Shown here one piece after another: positions 45,601 to 53,312 of a stretch of DNA of 63,089 nt. The DNA comes from Candidatus [Bacteroides] periocalifornicus (lineage in GTDB: Bacteria; Bacteroidota; Bacteroidia; Bacteroidales; CAJPTX01), in NCBI GenBank assembly GCA_001421095.1, contig LIIK01000010.1:1-63089 (forward strand). The letters are read 5' to 3'. Under the pieces are notes generated by a model. That model did not search any database and was not told where the DNA came from. It was given only the letters and a program-made list of their open reading frames with translations. The position numbers and the translations under genes are program-made. Every line of letters begins with the position of its first letter. Within the stretch, counting starts at the first letter, position 1.

Positions 45601-46122
45601 GAACTCCCCGTGGAGCTAGAGGCGAATCTCTACCCCGTAACCTTCACGGTAACGGATGGCTCTAGTCCGCTCCAGGGGGTAAAGATCACCATCAATAATC
45701 AGAGCCCTGAGACCGATGCTAGCGGTAAGGTTACAGTCCAGCTCCCCAGCGATAGCTTCAGCTACTCGGCTCGTAAGAAGGGCTACACCAGGGTAGACGG
45801 CGTAGTAACGGTGGCTGGCTCTCCGCAGTCGGTAGATGTGGTTCTGAAAAAGGCCCCGCAACCTGGACCAGTGCCTGTGGTAGACCTGCTGGCCGAGGTG
45901 GCGGTAGCTCCCAACCCGTTCGTGTCGCAACTAACCCTAACGGGTGTGGCCAATGTAGAGGTAATCACCATTCTACAGGCCAACGGTGCTGTGGCCTTCT
46001 CCTCCAGGGTGGCGGGCGAGGAGCGCACCACCCTAGAGCTTGGGCATCTACCAGCAGGGACCTACGTGCTGGTGCTGAAGGGACACGGGCAAGAACGTAC
46101 CCTACGAATAGTGAAGCAGTAG
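36685..46122 (+). CDS. Giant T9SS-secreted S8 subtilisin-like protease with adhesin-type repeats
   Basis: Secreted protein of 3145 residues. After a signal peptide (MKRTLMMVLACLLGSFPVFA) and a propeptide comes an S8 protease domain with D250 (GIWDANV), H274 (EEHGTHVAGT) and S457 (SGTSMACP). Next are beta-rich regions, a GEVED-type domain near 1459 (YVDWNDDGVF), a CARDB-like stretch, and a LamG-like region at about 1690-1800. Then come four InlB-type wedge repeats (GYVFDKWND, HYFARWSDG, GYKFLKWDDG, GYRFARWAEDG), four CnaB-like repeats, and a cleaved-adhesin-like domain at about 2490-2660. The last 75 residues are a T9SS sorting domain (APNPFVSQLTLTG ... GTYVLVLKG), so it goes to the surface. 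An in-frame GTG at 36673 adds 4 residues; ATG 36685 is preferred. A decayed paralogue faces it at 46.4-52.7 kb. Confidence 0.92.
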   Translation: MKRTLMMVLACLLGSFPVFAQRAVQLGRYTFVPEQNIASSPQGSRGGSLLRVGNLQRSYSSQYNALIQFREQPNPRAIAALARQGIILGDYVGGNAYYALIAEAAAKGMPTRGSQVTSVVVLKPEWKMAGELADNQIPDYARVGMGAAKVQLGYAANATPAQLKADLSALGATDIAVLEDFHLVLATLPVAASRQVAELPYILTVGLANQPEELHNYSGSVMSRARTLNRSTELGGRALRGEGMKIGIWDANVVQHVDFTGRVHTEEYSTPEEHGTHVAGTVLGAGLIDPKGQGMAPKAQAWAYNIGTGANGKIEQVEMIEARRAFGITLTQNSYGLSAKYFCNAREKLVYRTTDWASDYLTNAFPTLTHVYSCGNDGGECRQASIDHYGAAGYGTITKRAKNVILVGAATHRGEITYFSSRGPSDDGRLVPTVVAKGSEVWSTKPGGQYQKMSGTSMACPTTSGTLALIAQRYGQLNQGREIRTDLLKALVANTADDRGVAGPDFVYGYGILNAEVAVEALEHGYYHLDSVEVGGTYTQQIAIPAGAQGLRVMIGWVDPAVQKTYTFGMKAMVNDLDLSVKAGTTDYLPWVCDPTKGHVENPAQRKVDNLNNLEQVTLNAEELAGQTSITVTVKGTEVDRGHQHFALTWWIEDGVPQVESPAYGQQFAPGEDIYTVLRNVKAPYTIELSYDNGKTYRRMGRMVQERYYVFFPAPADAPLTDQALIRVSDATGRIAVSPKPFTIAPRMADLALQTPECGYDGWKLTWSKDEKATAGVEVLVADARTAQFEKVGETADAQTTEFTLPAEKLRGIFNPVVTVAAKIPNSKSLGMRAVGVEAKLSQPLKLTAMQLPFEETFRKTPSLYFSPVNVGSRIHQGYLDQELGDVPVGSVPFYFEGSSKDKTFDPNDYFGDGKNTSNRATFSMCELDLTDIPASEQVILDIEYTALTQDDSDLTTNHMRVRSGDNVLTTLDGRSDLTGNGRMQHAYYQLATGQKHRVNIDFSFMGSKDKVHTDATAIVAIRVTKAPKDTGIALSVAKSPKNGPGLGTEPFTLELTNRGVNPRTGILIKAYRNGQWVADSQVEELKPLETKSIELPVDLSTDKKLGQLYDIRFEALLSPNAPMPNATASHTVNSMGTVFPMPGMVLGESSYGVPTLLDPNMTVTVDKPLVFTDEGGYLQNYVAGRKVTLKFLPAQAGQKIRLRMVKFEAAEDNGALNIITVQTPQTLDLRNARARDVLTGSCLEPRTYVSEAEDGGITLRFQALYGNTGPGWLAEVDQVPAQNPLAITHVEARQTGNADSALVPVKVTLLNRWVAPQKNVLLTVFGENAVYGVDTLTVESGEKEYTLRVPVWLKPQKPEKLLVTLEGDDTEQADNEMNTYGVYDRYCIPHDLPLPESKLYARSLRVYKKYYSLLPSVTGAMRYSTKDSIPLYTDEGQVEVLLSTNGTAPEGCSVAIYVDWNDDGVFAETERVLAPLPKGKNKQVTMQLDPGSATPGAKRMRIVIGKTDELTSACNDTPLTLGDIQDLMVNLKAGKYPGSGDFALLAIDAGQLVGKNLSASQPLKVTVGNNSNTDYSGSLQIEIQIDGGEKVKETVDCSAKAIPAFGGKQTFTLTSTANLSTAGKHTIIASVLETPVVDASNNADTVEVWNIVPQAGALYNLHTLSRTNRKDMVDAHFLAAPLKAIPENGGWTMEFLINPDYAEYSGIAWNKSLQIFTTNDLVNYPDNGILLQLGSKMRAYTKKPGLLKPRTWNHVVVVVDEISQGFLGFGGSCKPKIYINGENCEVGIEGEDFPTFQDGKLSLFYRFDGRVKYFRAWKKALTLSEAQAHPYAYLPRSADGKLPEGCLAELTFDEGPTYPYTLCDENYAQVVADTITRLNATDNSGIWEKVDRLIGDFDFAKEVEDREVTPAKEYVVVFEKGTDLSNVTGEVIAAWPNVAITYKGNPVSASTVYDFTTDVVLTAKGTLFGQYTVEQTITLKAEFDLSSECELLALSLKKADNAGLLEDINIRPVEQTCRIELTETQGRVDDPAHTKVDFTLSPDAKLYVHGKEVASPAELDLREPTLVLVRAANGNIKRYSIALQVGQSISWTLASNEFTYGDADVMLDAKSSAGLPLWFTSTNGQVATATDGKLKIGVPGTTTITATQPGQGIYSPATPVQKEITVKKPSITVQADVTDATAGHPISWQWAYSALVNPEDARTLPDPFAMDAFTLQDAHGNAVNPASELAKGTYTLKVKGSGASYSTDYYEVKPVESSITVAQGDLWQVALLVKDAQGPLQGATVQLSETLLTTGNDGVAQFYLPEGDLYSFTLRKDGYGKKVETVDLRKGADKQIEVTLAPATIALTYTADAHGKVLGATTQMVVKGGNGEQVRAVPTAAGYVFDKWNDNGSQQPLRLDSDVQGAVNAEALFKKLTFTATYTCTNGGHIKGSTDTQATQQIDLEGDGQEIEVEPDADHYFARWSDGVTTAKRTDRAVTGNINVTALFIPYAHLPYLQDFESGQLQDGWFSTSTVGDGKVDNPWMVTNKPRKHNGKPTALYGYFALVQSDIKSTNAKTEAFLYSPIFKLDNETADIVVSTNYIFPKRVSEYFSIQYSVDGGATWEVIGEFGRATTPSYKECTIRAAKLAGKTTLQLCWRYYAPYADFAMVDNISISRKPATGTKYTYTYTAASPASGSFVLIDGATETPASSQQVDYGKLALDVKAVAASGYKFLKWDDGSTNATLHSPAVATENRAFTATFIPEDQVSVTLLATAPDWGECQLDGTATQGFTMGKSETKTVKAVAKSGYRFARWAEDGDTISERTIANPTSDVTLTAIFEKRPASLSATIVVMNELNQPLKDASITLPNGQTLTTDAEGKATTPAMPEGSYPYSVQCDHYLPGHDVLWVSEYANEFAHTLIWINRISIKVIGNGKPLADATVTLGDESLKTDADGIAAFAVLNGEYTCTVAHPWYKGVKGDLRFWFTADSELPVELEANLYPVTFTVTDGSSPLQGVKITINNQSPETDASGKVTVQLPSDSFSYSARKKGYTRVDGVVTVAGSPQSVDVVLKKAPQPGPVPVVDLLAEVAVAPNPFVSQLTLTGVANVEVITILQANGAVAFSSRVAGEERTTLELGHLPAGTYVLVLKGHGQERTLRIVKQ

Positions 46123-46173
46123 CGCGCTGCGGGGTAAAACCACTGCGTACCCCGCCAACCGCCACTAAAGATG

Positions 46174-46216
46174 AAACAGGGGCCAGATCGATACGACCTG
46201 GCCCCTGTTTTGTTTT
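46174..46216 (+). terminator. Intrinsic terminator after the giant protease gene
   Basis: AAACAGGGGCCAG (46174-46186) pairs with CTGGCCCCTGTTT (46198-46210), followed by TGTTTT. It probably blocks transcription into the opposing pseudogene. Confidence 0.88.
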
Positions 46217-46396
46217 AGCTCACAAGGAAGGATGAAGGGCGGTATGACGTAATCGCATGGTACAAAAGTCCTTTGGCACTGTCCCACATTGTGTGTCCGA
46301 TGGGTGTAGAAAATACGGGAGATTGGCTAGCTACGCGCAGCGGCACAAAAAATGGGGTGTACCACGGATGGCACACCCCATTCACAGCATGGAAAG

Positions 46397-47002
46397 CTAG
46401 CGCTTCACTAGGCGCAGATTGCGAGTTCCGCCCTGGCAATCCACAAGGCGAAGAATGTATAGCCCAGTTGGGAGTGCCCCCACCCCGAGTAGCAGCGCTG
46501 GCTGCCCATCGTGCCTACTGGCCAGCACTGTTTGCCCTGAGGCATTCAGCACCTCTACCAGCCGCAGAGCCTCCGTGTGCTCTAGCCGCAGCACTTCGCC
46601 ACACGGGTTGGGATAGGCTAAAATCCCTGCCAACAGTGTAGATTCTACGATATCGGGAGTCGGCTTTGGCTTTGGATTCTGACTCCGAATGAGCGGTATC
46701 TCCACTAGTAGATCGGCATCTTTCACCGTTATCTCCCCTTGTGTGGCGTCATACCCCTCCTTGCTAGCCTGGTAGGTATAGACCCCGTTAGGGAGTTCAA
46801 TGGAGGCAAGCCCGACGGAGTCTGTAATGCGGGTCTGCCCATTAACCTTTATGCTTACACCTGGGATTCGTTCACCATTTAACCCCACGGCAAACGTTAC
46901 CGTGAAACTGCTTTTTGCGAGTACAGCGCGATTCGGGCTCTTGATGAGCGAGACTTTGGCTATACCATACCACGCATGGTAACCAGGCATTTCCACTCGA
47001 TA
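46397..47002 (-). pseudogene. Protease pseudogene, C-terminal T9SS piece
   Basis: Contains a CnaB-like repeat (GERIPGVSIKVNGQTRITD) and an intact T9SS sorting domain (AYPNPCGEVLRLE ... LPTGLYILRLVD ... NLRLVKR). It cannot be exported on its own because the signal peptide lies in a different frame 5.7 kb upstream. Confidence 0.8.
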
Positions 47003-50000
47003 GGGATGGCGGTTATATTCGGCACATCCAACGTACCGTCATCCCTCAGCCTGTCAAATGTGCAAGAACCCTCGGGATCGGCTACGTACTGCAAGCTCAG
47101 CTTCTCATTGCTCTTCTTGGCTACCACCACATTGTCTATACCTACAGCATACGCCCACATGGCCTTGTAGCCCCAGCGAAACTGCACGGTATGCTTACCC
47201 TCCAGTTCACTACCAGCCACCGTAAGCAGCAGCGTTCCCCGGGTATTGTGTTCAACCTCCCCAATCTTCACCCAGGCCCCAGTATCCACGCTCAGCTCCA
47301 CCCAGAACTGGTCAGTCCGCGCATTCACATTCTGCGAACCGTAGTCAAAGCTGACGATAAGGTCACCGCTCCATGCGTTACCCAGCCTGTAGCACGGGGT
47401 GTAGAGGTATGACTCCGTCCGTCCATTCCTCCCCATCGCATCGCTATTGCAGTAGGCGTAATGACCATCGAGAGGATCTAGCTCAGATTGCTTCTGTGCG
47501 GTAACACCCCACGGATTATTCGACCTTCCCTTGCTCTCTGAATACCAACCATTGCCCAGCACCCCGAGTTCAAAATCCTCGGTTGCGGGTATCGTGTAGT
47601 ATTTCCCGAAAATCGCCTCTGCCTGCACATTGCGCTTCACCATCCTATCGGTACGAACGGGTGTAGCTACCCCGTCGCTCCAACCCTGGAAGTAGTAGCC
47701 GGAATCTGGAACTGCCTCTACTGTAGGGCCATCTGCTCCATAATCCACCTTTTGCTCTACAGCGCCATTCTTCAATGTTCCACCCCTGGCTGCCGTATAC
47801 CTTAGCAAGACCTGCTCCCTGCTAAACTGCGCCATGAATTCGACACTCTGGGCAAGATGTCCATCGCGCCTAGGATTATCCAGCTTGCCATCGCTCCACT
47901 GGGCAAACTTGTAGCCGGATGCCGGAACAACGTAAACCTCCTCACCCTCAGAGTTCGGTGCAAGCCTCTGGAATGCAGGGCCTAAAATTCGCCCCTCAGC
48001 GCTGCTAGCCACCGTATACTTCAGCTCTATAGTCCCCTCTTGCAGGGTTACAGTTTGCGCTATATTCCTCTGCTCTGTAAACACCTCAACCGTTGCAGGG
48101 GCGTGCCCAGGCATTCGCACCCCGAATAGATATTTCTCGCCCGCTGGCAGATACCAGACTGCATTCCCCTCACTGTCGGTTAGCCTCTTCTCCATACCTA
48201 GCAGCACGGTGGCGCCACTCAGCGCTTCGTCAGCATTGCGCACCGAGATTTTAACCTGCCACCTATCGGCCTGTACCACCTCAAACCGGGCAGGCTGGGG
48301 GGATACGGTATAGCAACTGGTGGCGAAATGCTTACCCTCCACGGTATCTACAGTGTATACCCCCACTGGCAGTTCGCTAGGCATTGTTACCCCCCTCCCC
48401 TCGGCATCCTTCACCGTAAAACAGCCCTGCCCATATGGATTAGGAATGCTTGCAGTGTCCGCATCCTTAGCCAGATTGGAGTATTCATACTGCGGTACTA
48501 CGGGATATCCAGCCTTGTACAACACATCCCTCATTCGCACCGCAAACGGGCGTTTGGTAACCGTAACCTGCCGAGTAATCGGTTTGGCTTCAGCCCAGAT
48601 GCCTTCACCCGGCTGGAGAGCTGCAAGCGTAGTAGTACCTGGGCAACCGATGTGTAGCCTACCGCCCGCCACCGTAGCAACCTCGGGGTGAGTGCTGGTG
48701 AACGTAAGCGGTAATCCAGAACTGGCACTAGCCTCTACTGGCACTGGAACAGAGCCGTACTCATAGCTCGCAATCCCCAGTGTCCAACCTATGGTCTGGG
48801 ATTGCTGTAGGCGTAATTCATAATGCCTGGTTGCCCCGTTGGCCGCCACTACGGTTAGCATCCTAGGCTGGGTAAGATCTATATGGGTTATCCCGCTCTC
48901 TAGCAGATCGTTGGCCAACTTAAGCACTGCACCGTCTGAGAGCTTGAATGTAAGCACCACTCGGGCGGGAGTATTTATTGCACCATCGGTAGCTTGGGGG
49001 GCTACCACTATGGTCTGCGAGGCCACATCCGCTACCAGATCCACCAGCAGCCCGGGGTTATGCTCTTTGGCCAGGCTCAATGCCAAAAGCTCGCACTCAT
49101 GCGAAAGATCCTCTTTGAATCTCAACACGCACCTTTGGGTTACCCCCTTATGCCCAAAGAGGTCGGCCTTTGCCACAATCTCCACATCGTGGCTGAAGTC
49201 ATACACCGTAGCCTCATTCACCTCAAGCCCACTATACACCTTAAACCCATAGGCCTCAAGGAGCGTGCCAAACTGCGGACGTTCGGTTCTGAATACCATT
49301 TCCATAGTCCACTCATCCACCTCATCCCTACAGAGGGCATAGGCCACGGTGGGCACGGAAATACGCTCATTATGCTCCGCCTCGCTCTTTAAGCTAACGG
49401 CGTAAAAACCATCTGGTTCTGGCACAATGGAGTAGACGTTTGCCTACCGCGAATTATTAGCCGTGCCTGGATTATCCACCAATTCGACCTTCACGGTATG
49501 CAGCCCGATGCCGGTGCAGTCTGCCGTGGTACTCAGGGTAAAATCCCGCATTCCCCCATAGGGTGCTAGCGCATTCGCATCCCTGTAGTCTACCAATTCA
49601 TCTACGGGTGGGCGACCATCCACCGTAACCCTTACCTTGAGCTTTCCGCTAAATTCTCGGTTGGATAGATTCGAAAGGGTAATCTGGATAGGCTGGGTAG
49701 CGCTAAGATTACGCCCACTCTCCCCAATATATAGATCGGCTAGCTCCAGGTCGTCATGATGCACGAAAAGGCCCTCTACCAACTCTAGGGCACCATCCTG
49801 CATATCGCCAAGCAACGGGGCACTGCAAGGATCACCTACCTCTGCGGTGGGGCCAACCTGTAGCCGAATCCGCTTAATGCCAAGAGGCTTGTTGCCCAGA
49901 TCCAGTTGCACTACAGCCTTTCTACCGCCCTTTTTGAGCGCCTCAAGCTGCCTTTCCTGGACTTCGAACGTTCCATTGTCGTCCCAATCCACCCACAGGG

Positions 50001-50088
50001 CAAGACTCCATCCGTCGGGGATACGTGCATCAAAAGCTACGGTTAGCTCTACATTCTCCTCATCCCTGTAGATTTTTGAGGCTCCGTC
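46960..50088 (-). pseudogene. Protease pseudogene, GEVED to adhesin piece
   Basis: Starts with the GEVED segment (LALWVDWDDNGTF) and runs through an amber codon at 49446-49444 (after NNSR). It continues with the wedge repeats (GYKFAQWSDG, GYYFQGWSDG), a CnaB-like unit and the adhesin-like domain (DFELGVLGNGWYS). The LamG region of the intact copy is mostly absent. A single-base loss near 47004 ends the frame. Confidence 0.8.
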
Positions 50089-52400
50089 AATGCATAGCGC
50101 ATTGCTCCCGTCTTGCTGCTACTCAGCTCTTTTTGCGTATTAAAGACCCCTAGGGAATGCAAAGAGAGTCCTTTTAGCGGGAGCTGAGATGGGACACAAT
50201 AGCGGTCGTATATGGCATACGCATTCATCTCATTATCTGCACCTTCCGTATCATTCCCCTCCAAGGCCACCTGCATAAACACGGGTTCTGCCCTGCGAAC
50301 CTTGAGGCCATCGCCCACGGTGTAGAGCGCCTCACCAGGGGCTACCTCCTTCAGGGTGTCGAGCATCAGGTAGCCGTTTTCACCTATTACATTGACTACC
50401 ACGTTACTCTGTGGATATTTCCAACGATTCAGCACCCTAACGCCTACAGGAATATTCGCCTCTGCATCACCACCAAGCCGCGTAGCCTCCACCCCCGTTA
50501 GCGCTATAGGATTCATGGAGGGTACCATATCAACCACAGCCTTCCACCCGCCGCCCTCTACGCCGCTATCACCAGATGCAAAATAGAGCAGCACGCCGCC
50601 ATCTTCCGCCTCTGAAACGAACGTGCATGAGGGGGTGCTAGGACCGACAACATCGCCCATCATTACTTGGCGAACCCGAAGTCCATCACGGCTCAAGTTG
50701 TCAGGACTTTGCATGGTGTACACCGCCAATGCTGCCTGGCCAGCTTCAGCACCTTGCACTGGCTTCCATGCCAATGACCATCCATCCAGTCCGCAAGCAG
50801 TCCCCTCTAGCTTCAGACCCTCGGGCACTGGTGCAATAGTAAAGGGATGGTTGCTTTTCGCCACCTGCCCTCCCGCACCTATCACCCGCACTAACGCCTT
50901 AGCCGTAAGCGGGGCATCTGCTGGAACTCTGGCTGGGAAGTGCTGGAAGTTCCTTTCCATGCGGCCAACCGCATTCCAAGAAGCACCCCCATCATAGCTA
51001 AGCTCTATGGTGTAGGGCGGCTGGAGATTCTCTAGCGACACGAACATCGCACCTCCTGGAGCATACTGCATCCCTCCTGTAGGCGAGATAAGCCTGGGGG
51101 TAGACCTCTCATAGTACCAGACGAGCGCATATGACTGATGCCCCTGGTGTACAGCAAGGCCCTTCACCTCTACTTTCACCTCCTTTACGCCCTGAAGCAT
51201 CTCTGAATCCAGGGTTACCTGCTCCATGTTATTGAGGTGATCCTCTGCCCGTACAGCATTGTCTATTGGTGATTTAGCACTGCATACCCACGGGAGATAG
51301 TAGGCATTGCCGCTTACCGTGCTAAGCACTCCTGCACCCTTGGCGCAGATGGTGGGGAACATACGCCCATCGTCAGTTGGTCCCCAGCTGCTAAAGCTTG
51401 TCATAGCACCATTGGCATTCACAGCACCTACGTATATGGCATTCTTCGCACGGGTAGAACCCGATCCATACCCGGGATGCCCGTACATGGTTGCCAGCTC
51501 TCCAGAACAGGCATCCTGCTCATTGCCAGCAGCAAACACATGGGTAAGCGTAGGGTGGGAATTCGCAAGAATATCTAGGTTACGGTCAGACTCCCGATAC
51601 CCGAAGTTCTGGAGGTATCGGCAATAGCGACTGATATCGATCCCGTATGAATTCTGCGTAAGCTTAATGCCGTATTGCCCTCGGGCTATATCCATCGCCT
51701 GCTGATTGTTGAGCCCGTTGCGCTGTGAATTGAAGTTATAGGTCTAAGCCTCCGCTCTAGGCGCCATGCCCTTCGCATCCAGATTCAGCAATCCCGCTCC
51801 CAGCACCGTTCCTGCCACGTGCGTACCATGGTCGCTAATCATCTCGTACTCCTGCACATGCACACGGTCGCCAAAATCAACATGGTGGACGATGCTAGCA
51901 TCCCAAATGCCGATTTTCACCCCATTGCCACTCAACCCACGCCCTCCCAAATCTGCAGGGCTACCGAGTACGCTTGCCCTACCAATGATGCGCCCCTGGT
52001 TATTGTATAGCGTGGGTGGCGGCGGATACAGCCCCACGGCGAGTACCCACGGTAGCGCTGCCACCCGCAATGCTGCAGCCAGAGGCATTTCTGCGTAGAC
52101 AGCCCTAAAGGGAGCTGCCACCTCTATATCACATAGCCCCAGTTCCTGCAGTGCCTTTAGAATCTGCGGAGTGCTTGCATTCGGGGCATAGCGAATCACC
52201 ACCTTAGCGCCGTCAGTCCCCGCGCGGGCATAATCTGGAATCGCACCAATGGCCTCTTTACCATTCACTGGCTGCAGCGCACCGCCGAGCTTCCACTCAG
52301 GGCGAAGTGCCACTATAGAGGTAATGCGATTGCCACGCCCTAAAGAGGGCGGTTTAAGGCTTTCGTCCAGCAGGGCATAATACGGCATTGCCACCCACAT
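50049..52400 (-). pseudogene. Protease pseudogene, catalytic-domain piece
   Basis: One reading frame containing the Asp (GIWDASIVHHVDF) and His (DHGTHVAGTVLGAG) regions, an amber codon at 51746-51744, then LTQNSYGID, FSSWGPTDDGR and later beta domains. The Ser region is deleted. It ends by frameshift at MRYAL, where the intact copy continues into the GEVED domain. Confidence 0.8.
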
Positions 52401-52674
52401 AGTCTACCAGCGTGATGCCTGCTGTCTTCAGCAATTCAAGCTCTCGCGTGGTGGGTATCTCTGCGAGCTGCACCAGCGCATTACGTTGCCCGTTTAACGG
52501 TGTCCCAAGGGCTTCTTGCCGAAACCAAGCGCCACGGCTTGCTGATACCTCCTGTAGATTCTGCTCTGGTACAAAACGGCAACCATTCAGCTCCACCACC
52601 TGCTGCGCACCCACCACCAGCGGGGCAAACAGCACCAAAAACATTGCGAGTAGTACAATTCTCCTCATAAACAT
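52354..52674 (-). pseudogene. Protease pseudogene, N-terminal piece
   Basis: Signal peptide (RRIVLLAMFLVLFAPLVVGA) plus the first propeptide part; CRFVPEQNLQEV parallels TFVPEQNIASS of the intact copy. The frame is lost at GGNA, where one extra G near 52383 shifts reading; the correct continuation YYALLDESL lies in the next frame. Confidence 0.8.
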
Positions 52675-52759
52675 GGCCTTGAATTAGTAATTCTGGTTAT
52701 CAAAAACCTTCGCAATTTAGCTAAAAATCCATAACCAGCGACCTCAGTCCACAAAATGC

Positions 52760-52850
52760 ACCACATCGTTTATGTGAGCATTGCAGAGAGCCTCGATCTC
52801 AAAACCGATGCGCCGTCTGCGCGCAACCGTTTACCCACAAAAGGGAGGGG
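52760..52850 (-). repeat. Fragment of the miniature element, inverted orientation
   Basis: 52766-52791, read on the minus strand, matches the left end of the miniature element (CTCTGCAATGCTCACATAAACG against CTCTGCAAAAATCACATAAACG, split here to respect length limits: shared CTCTGCAA and CACATAAACG). 52828-52850 resembles the CGTTTACCCGCAAGAGGGGG module on the plus strand. No right end is found, so this is a remnant. Confidence 0.45.
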
Positions 52851-52888
52851 GCATAGAATCCGCAAGAATCTACACCCCCTCCCCTTTT
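52839..52888 (-). terminator. Terminator of the RND efflux operon
   Basis: AAAAGGGAGGGGG (52839-52851) pairs with CCCCCTCCCCTTTT (52875-52888); minus-strand transcription ends in TTTTGT. One arm overlaps the repeat remnant, so the element seems to supply part of the terminator. Confidence 0.7.
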
Positions 52889-52901
52889 GCATATGTACGC
52901 C

Positions 52902-53195
52902 CTATATAGTGTCCTCTACAGCCCACATAAATGCGCGTAGCCCCTGCTGCGGAGAGCGTTCGTCAAGCTTTTTCAGCCGCTGCATGAGCTGGGTGGCTGT
53001 GGTATCCTCAGCCATTACCAGCATCGCGCTGTTGAGCGCAGGCCACGTATGCGTACCCAGGTGGGGTTCTCCGCCTCGCGATCCACTCCCCAGGGCATCG
53101 GGCCAGCGCGTGTAACCCTGCAGCCCAAGCTGCCCTATGGCTGACAAGACCTCATCGGTAAGAACCTGGTTGAAGGCTATGAATACTGCTCGCAT
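52902..53195 (-). CDS. PII-like small protein encoded with the RND efflux system
   Basis: A 97-residue cytosolic protein. The pattern (AVFIAFNQVLTDEVLSAIGQ at the start, GTHTWPALNSAMLVM in the middle, VED near the end) fits a PII-like ferredoxin fold of about 100 residues. Similar small genes follow RND efflux genes in Porphyromonas, as far as I recall. It is the last gene of the operon, 117 nt after the permease. It may sense a metal or small ligand and tune the pump; that is inference. Confidence 0.6.
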   Translation of the reverse strand: MRAVFIAFNQVLTDEVLSAIGQLGLQGYTRWPDALGSGSRGGEPHLGTHTWPALNSAMLVMAEDTTATQLMQRLKKLDERSPQQGLRAFMWAVEDTI

Positions 53196-53312
53196 CGGTT
53201 CAGTTATTGCAATCCCGTATAGGAGAACTCTATAGCATCACGGAGAAAAATAGCACTCACCCCTGGCGTTGAAAATCCTACTCCCCATAGGGACAGGAGG
53301 GCGTGGGCATAG

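Larger units (their letters stand above)
46397..52674 (-). pseudogene. Decayed paralogue of the giant T9SS S8 protease
   Basis: The minus strand carries, in order, remnants of every major part of the 36.7-kb protease. The frame is broken by an extra base near 52383 and single-base losses near 50089 and 47004, and interrupted by amber codons at 51746-51744 and 49446-49444. At the first amber the intact copy has Trp (AQAW), so TGG became TAG. An in-frame deletion near 51300 joins STVSGNAY to YLPWVC and removes the catalytic-Ser segment; another near 50730 removes several hundred residues. The total is about 6.3 kb against 9.4 kb. The T9SS domain at the end is preserved, suggesting fairly recent inactivation. 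TAG is used as a normal stop throughout the window, so recoding is unlikely. Confidence 0.9.

Noticed and set aside
49444..51746. Recoding of TAG as an amino acid in the second protease
   Set aside because: Many intact genes here end with TAG (for example rpmF and feoB), and the gene also has frameshifts and deletions, so decay is the simpler reading.
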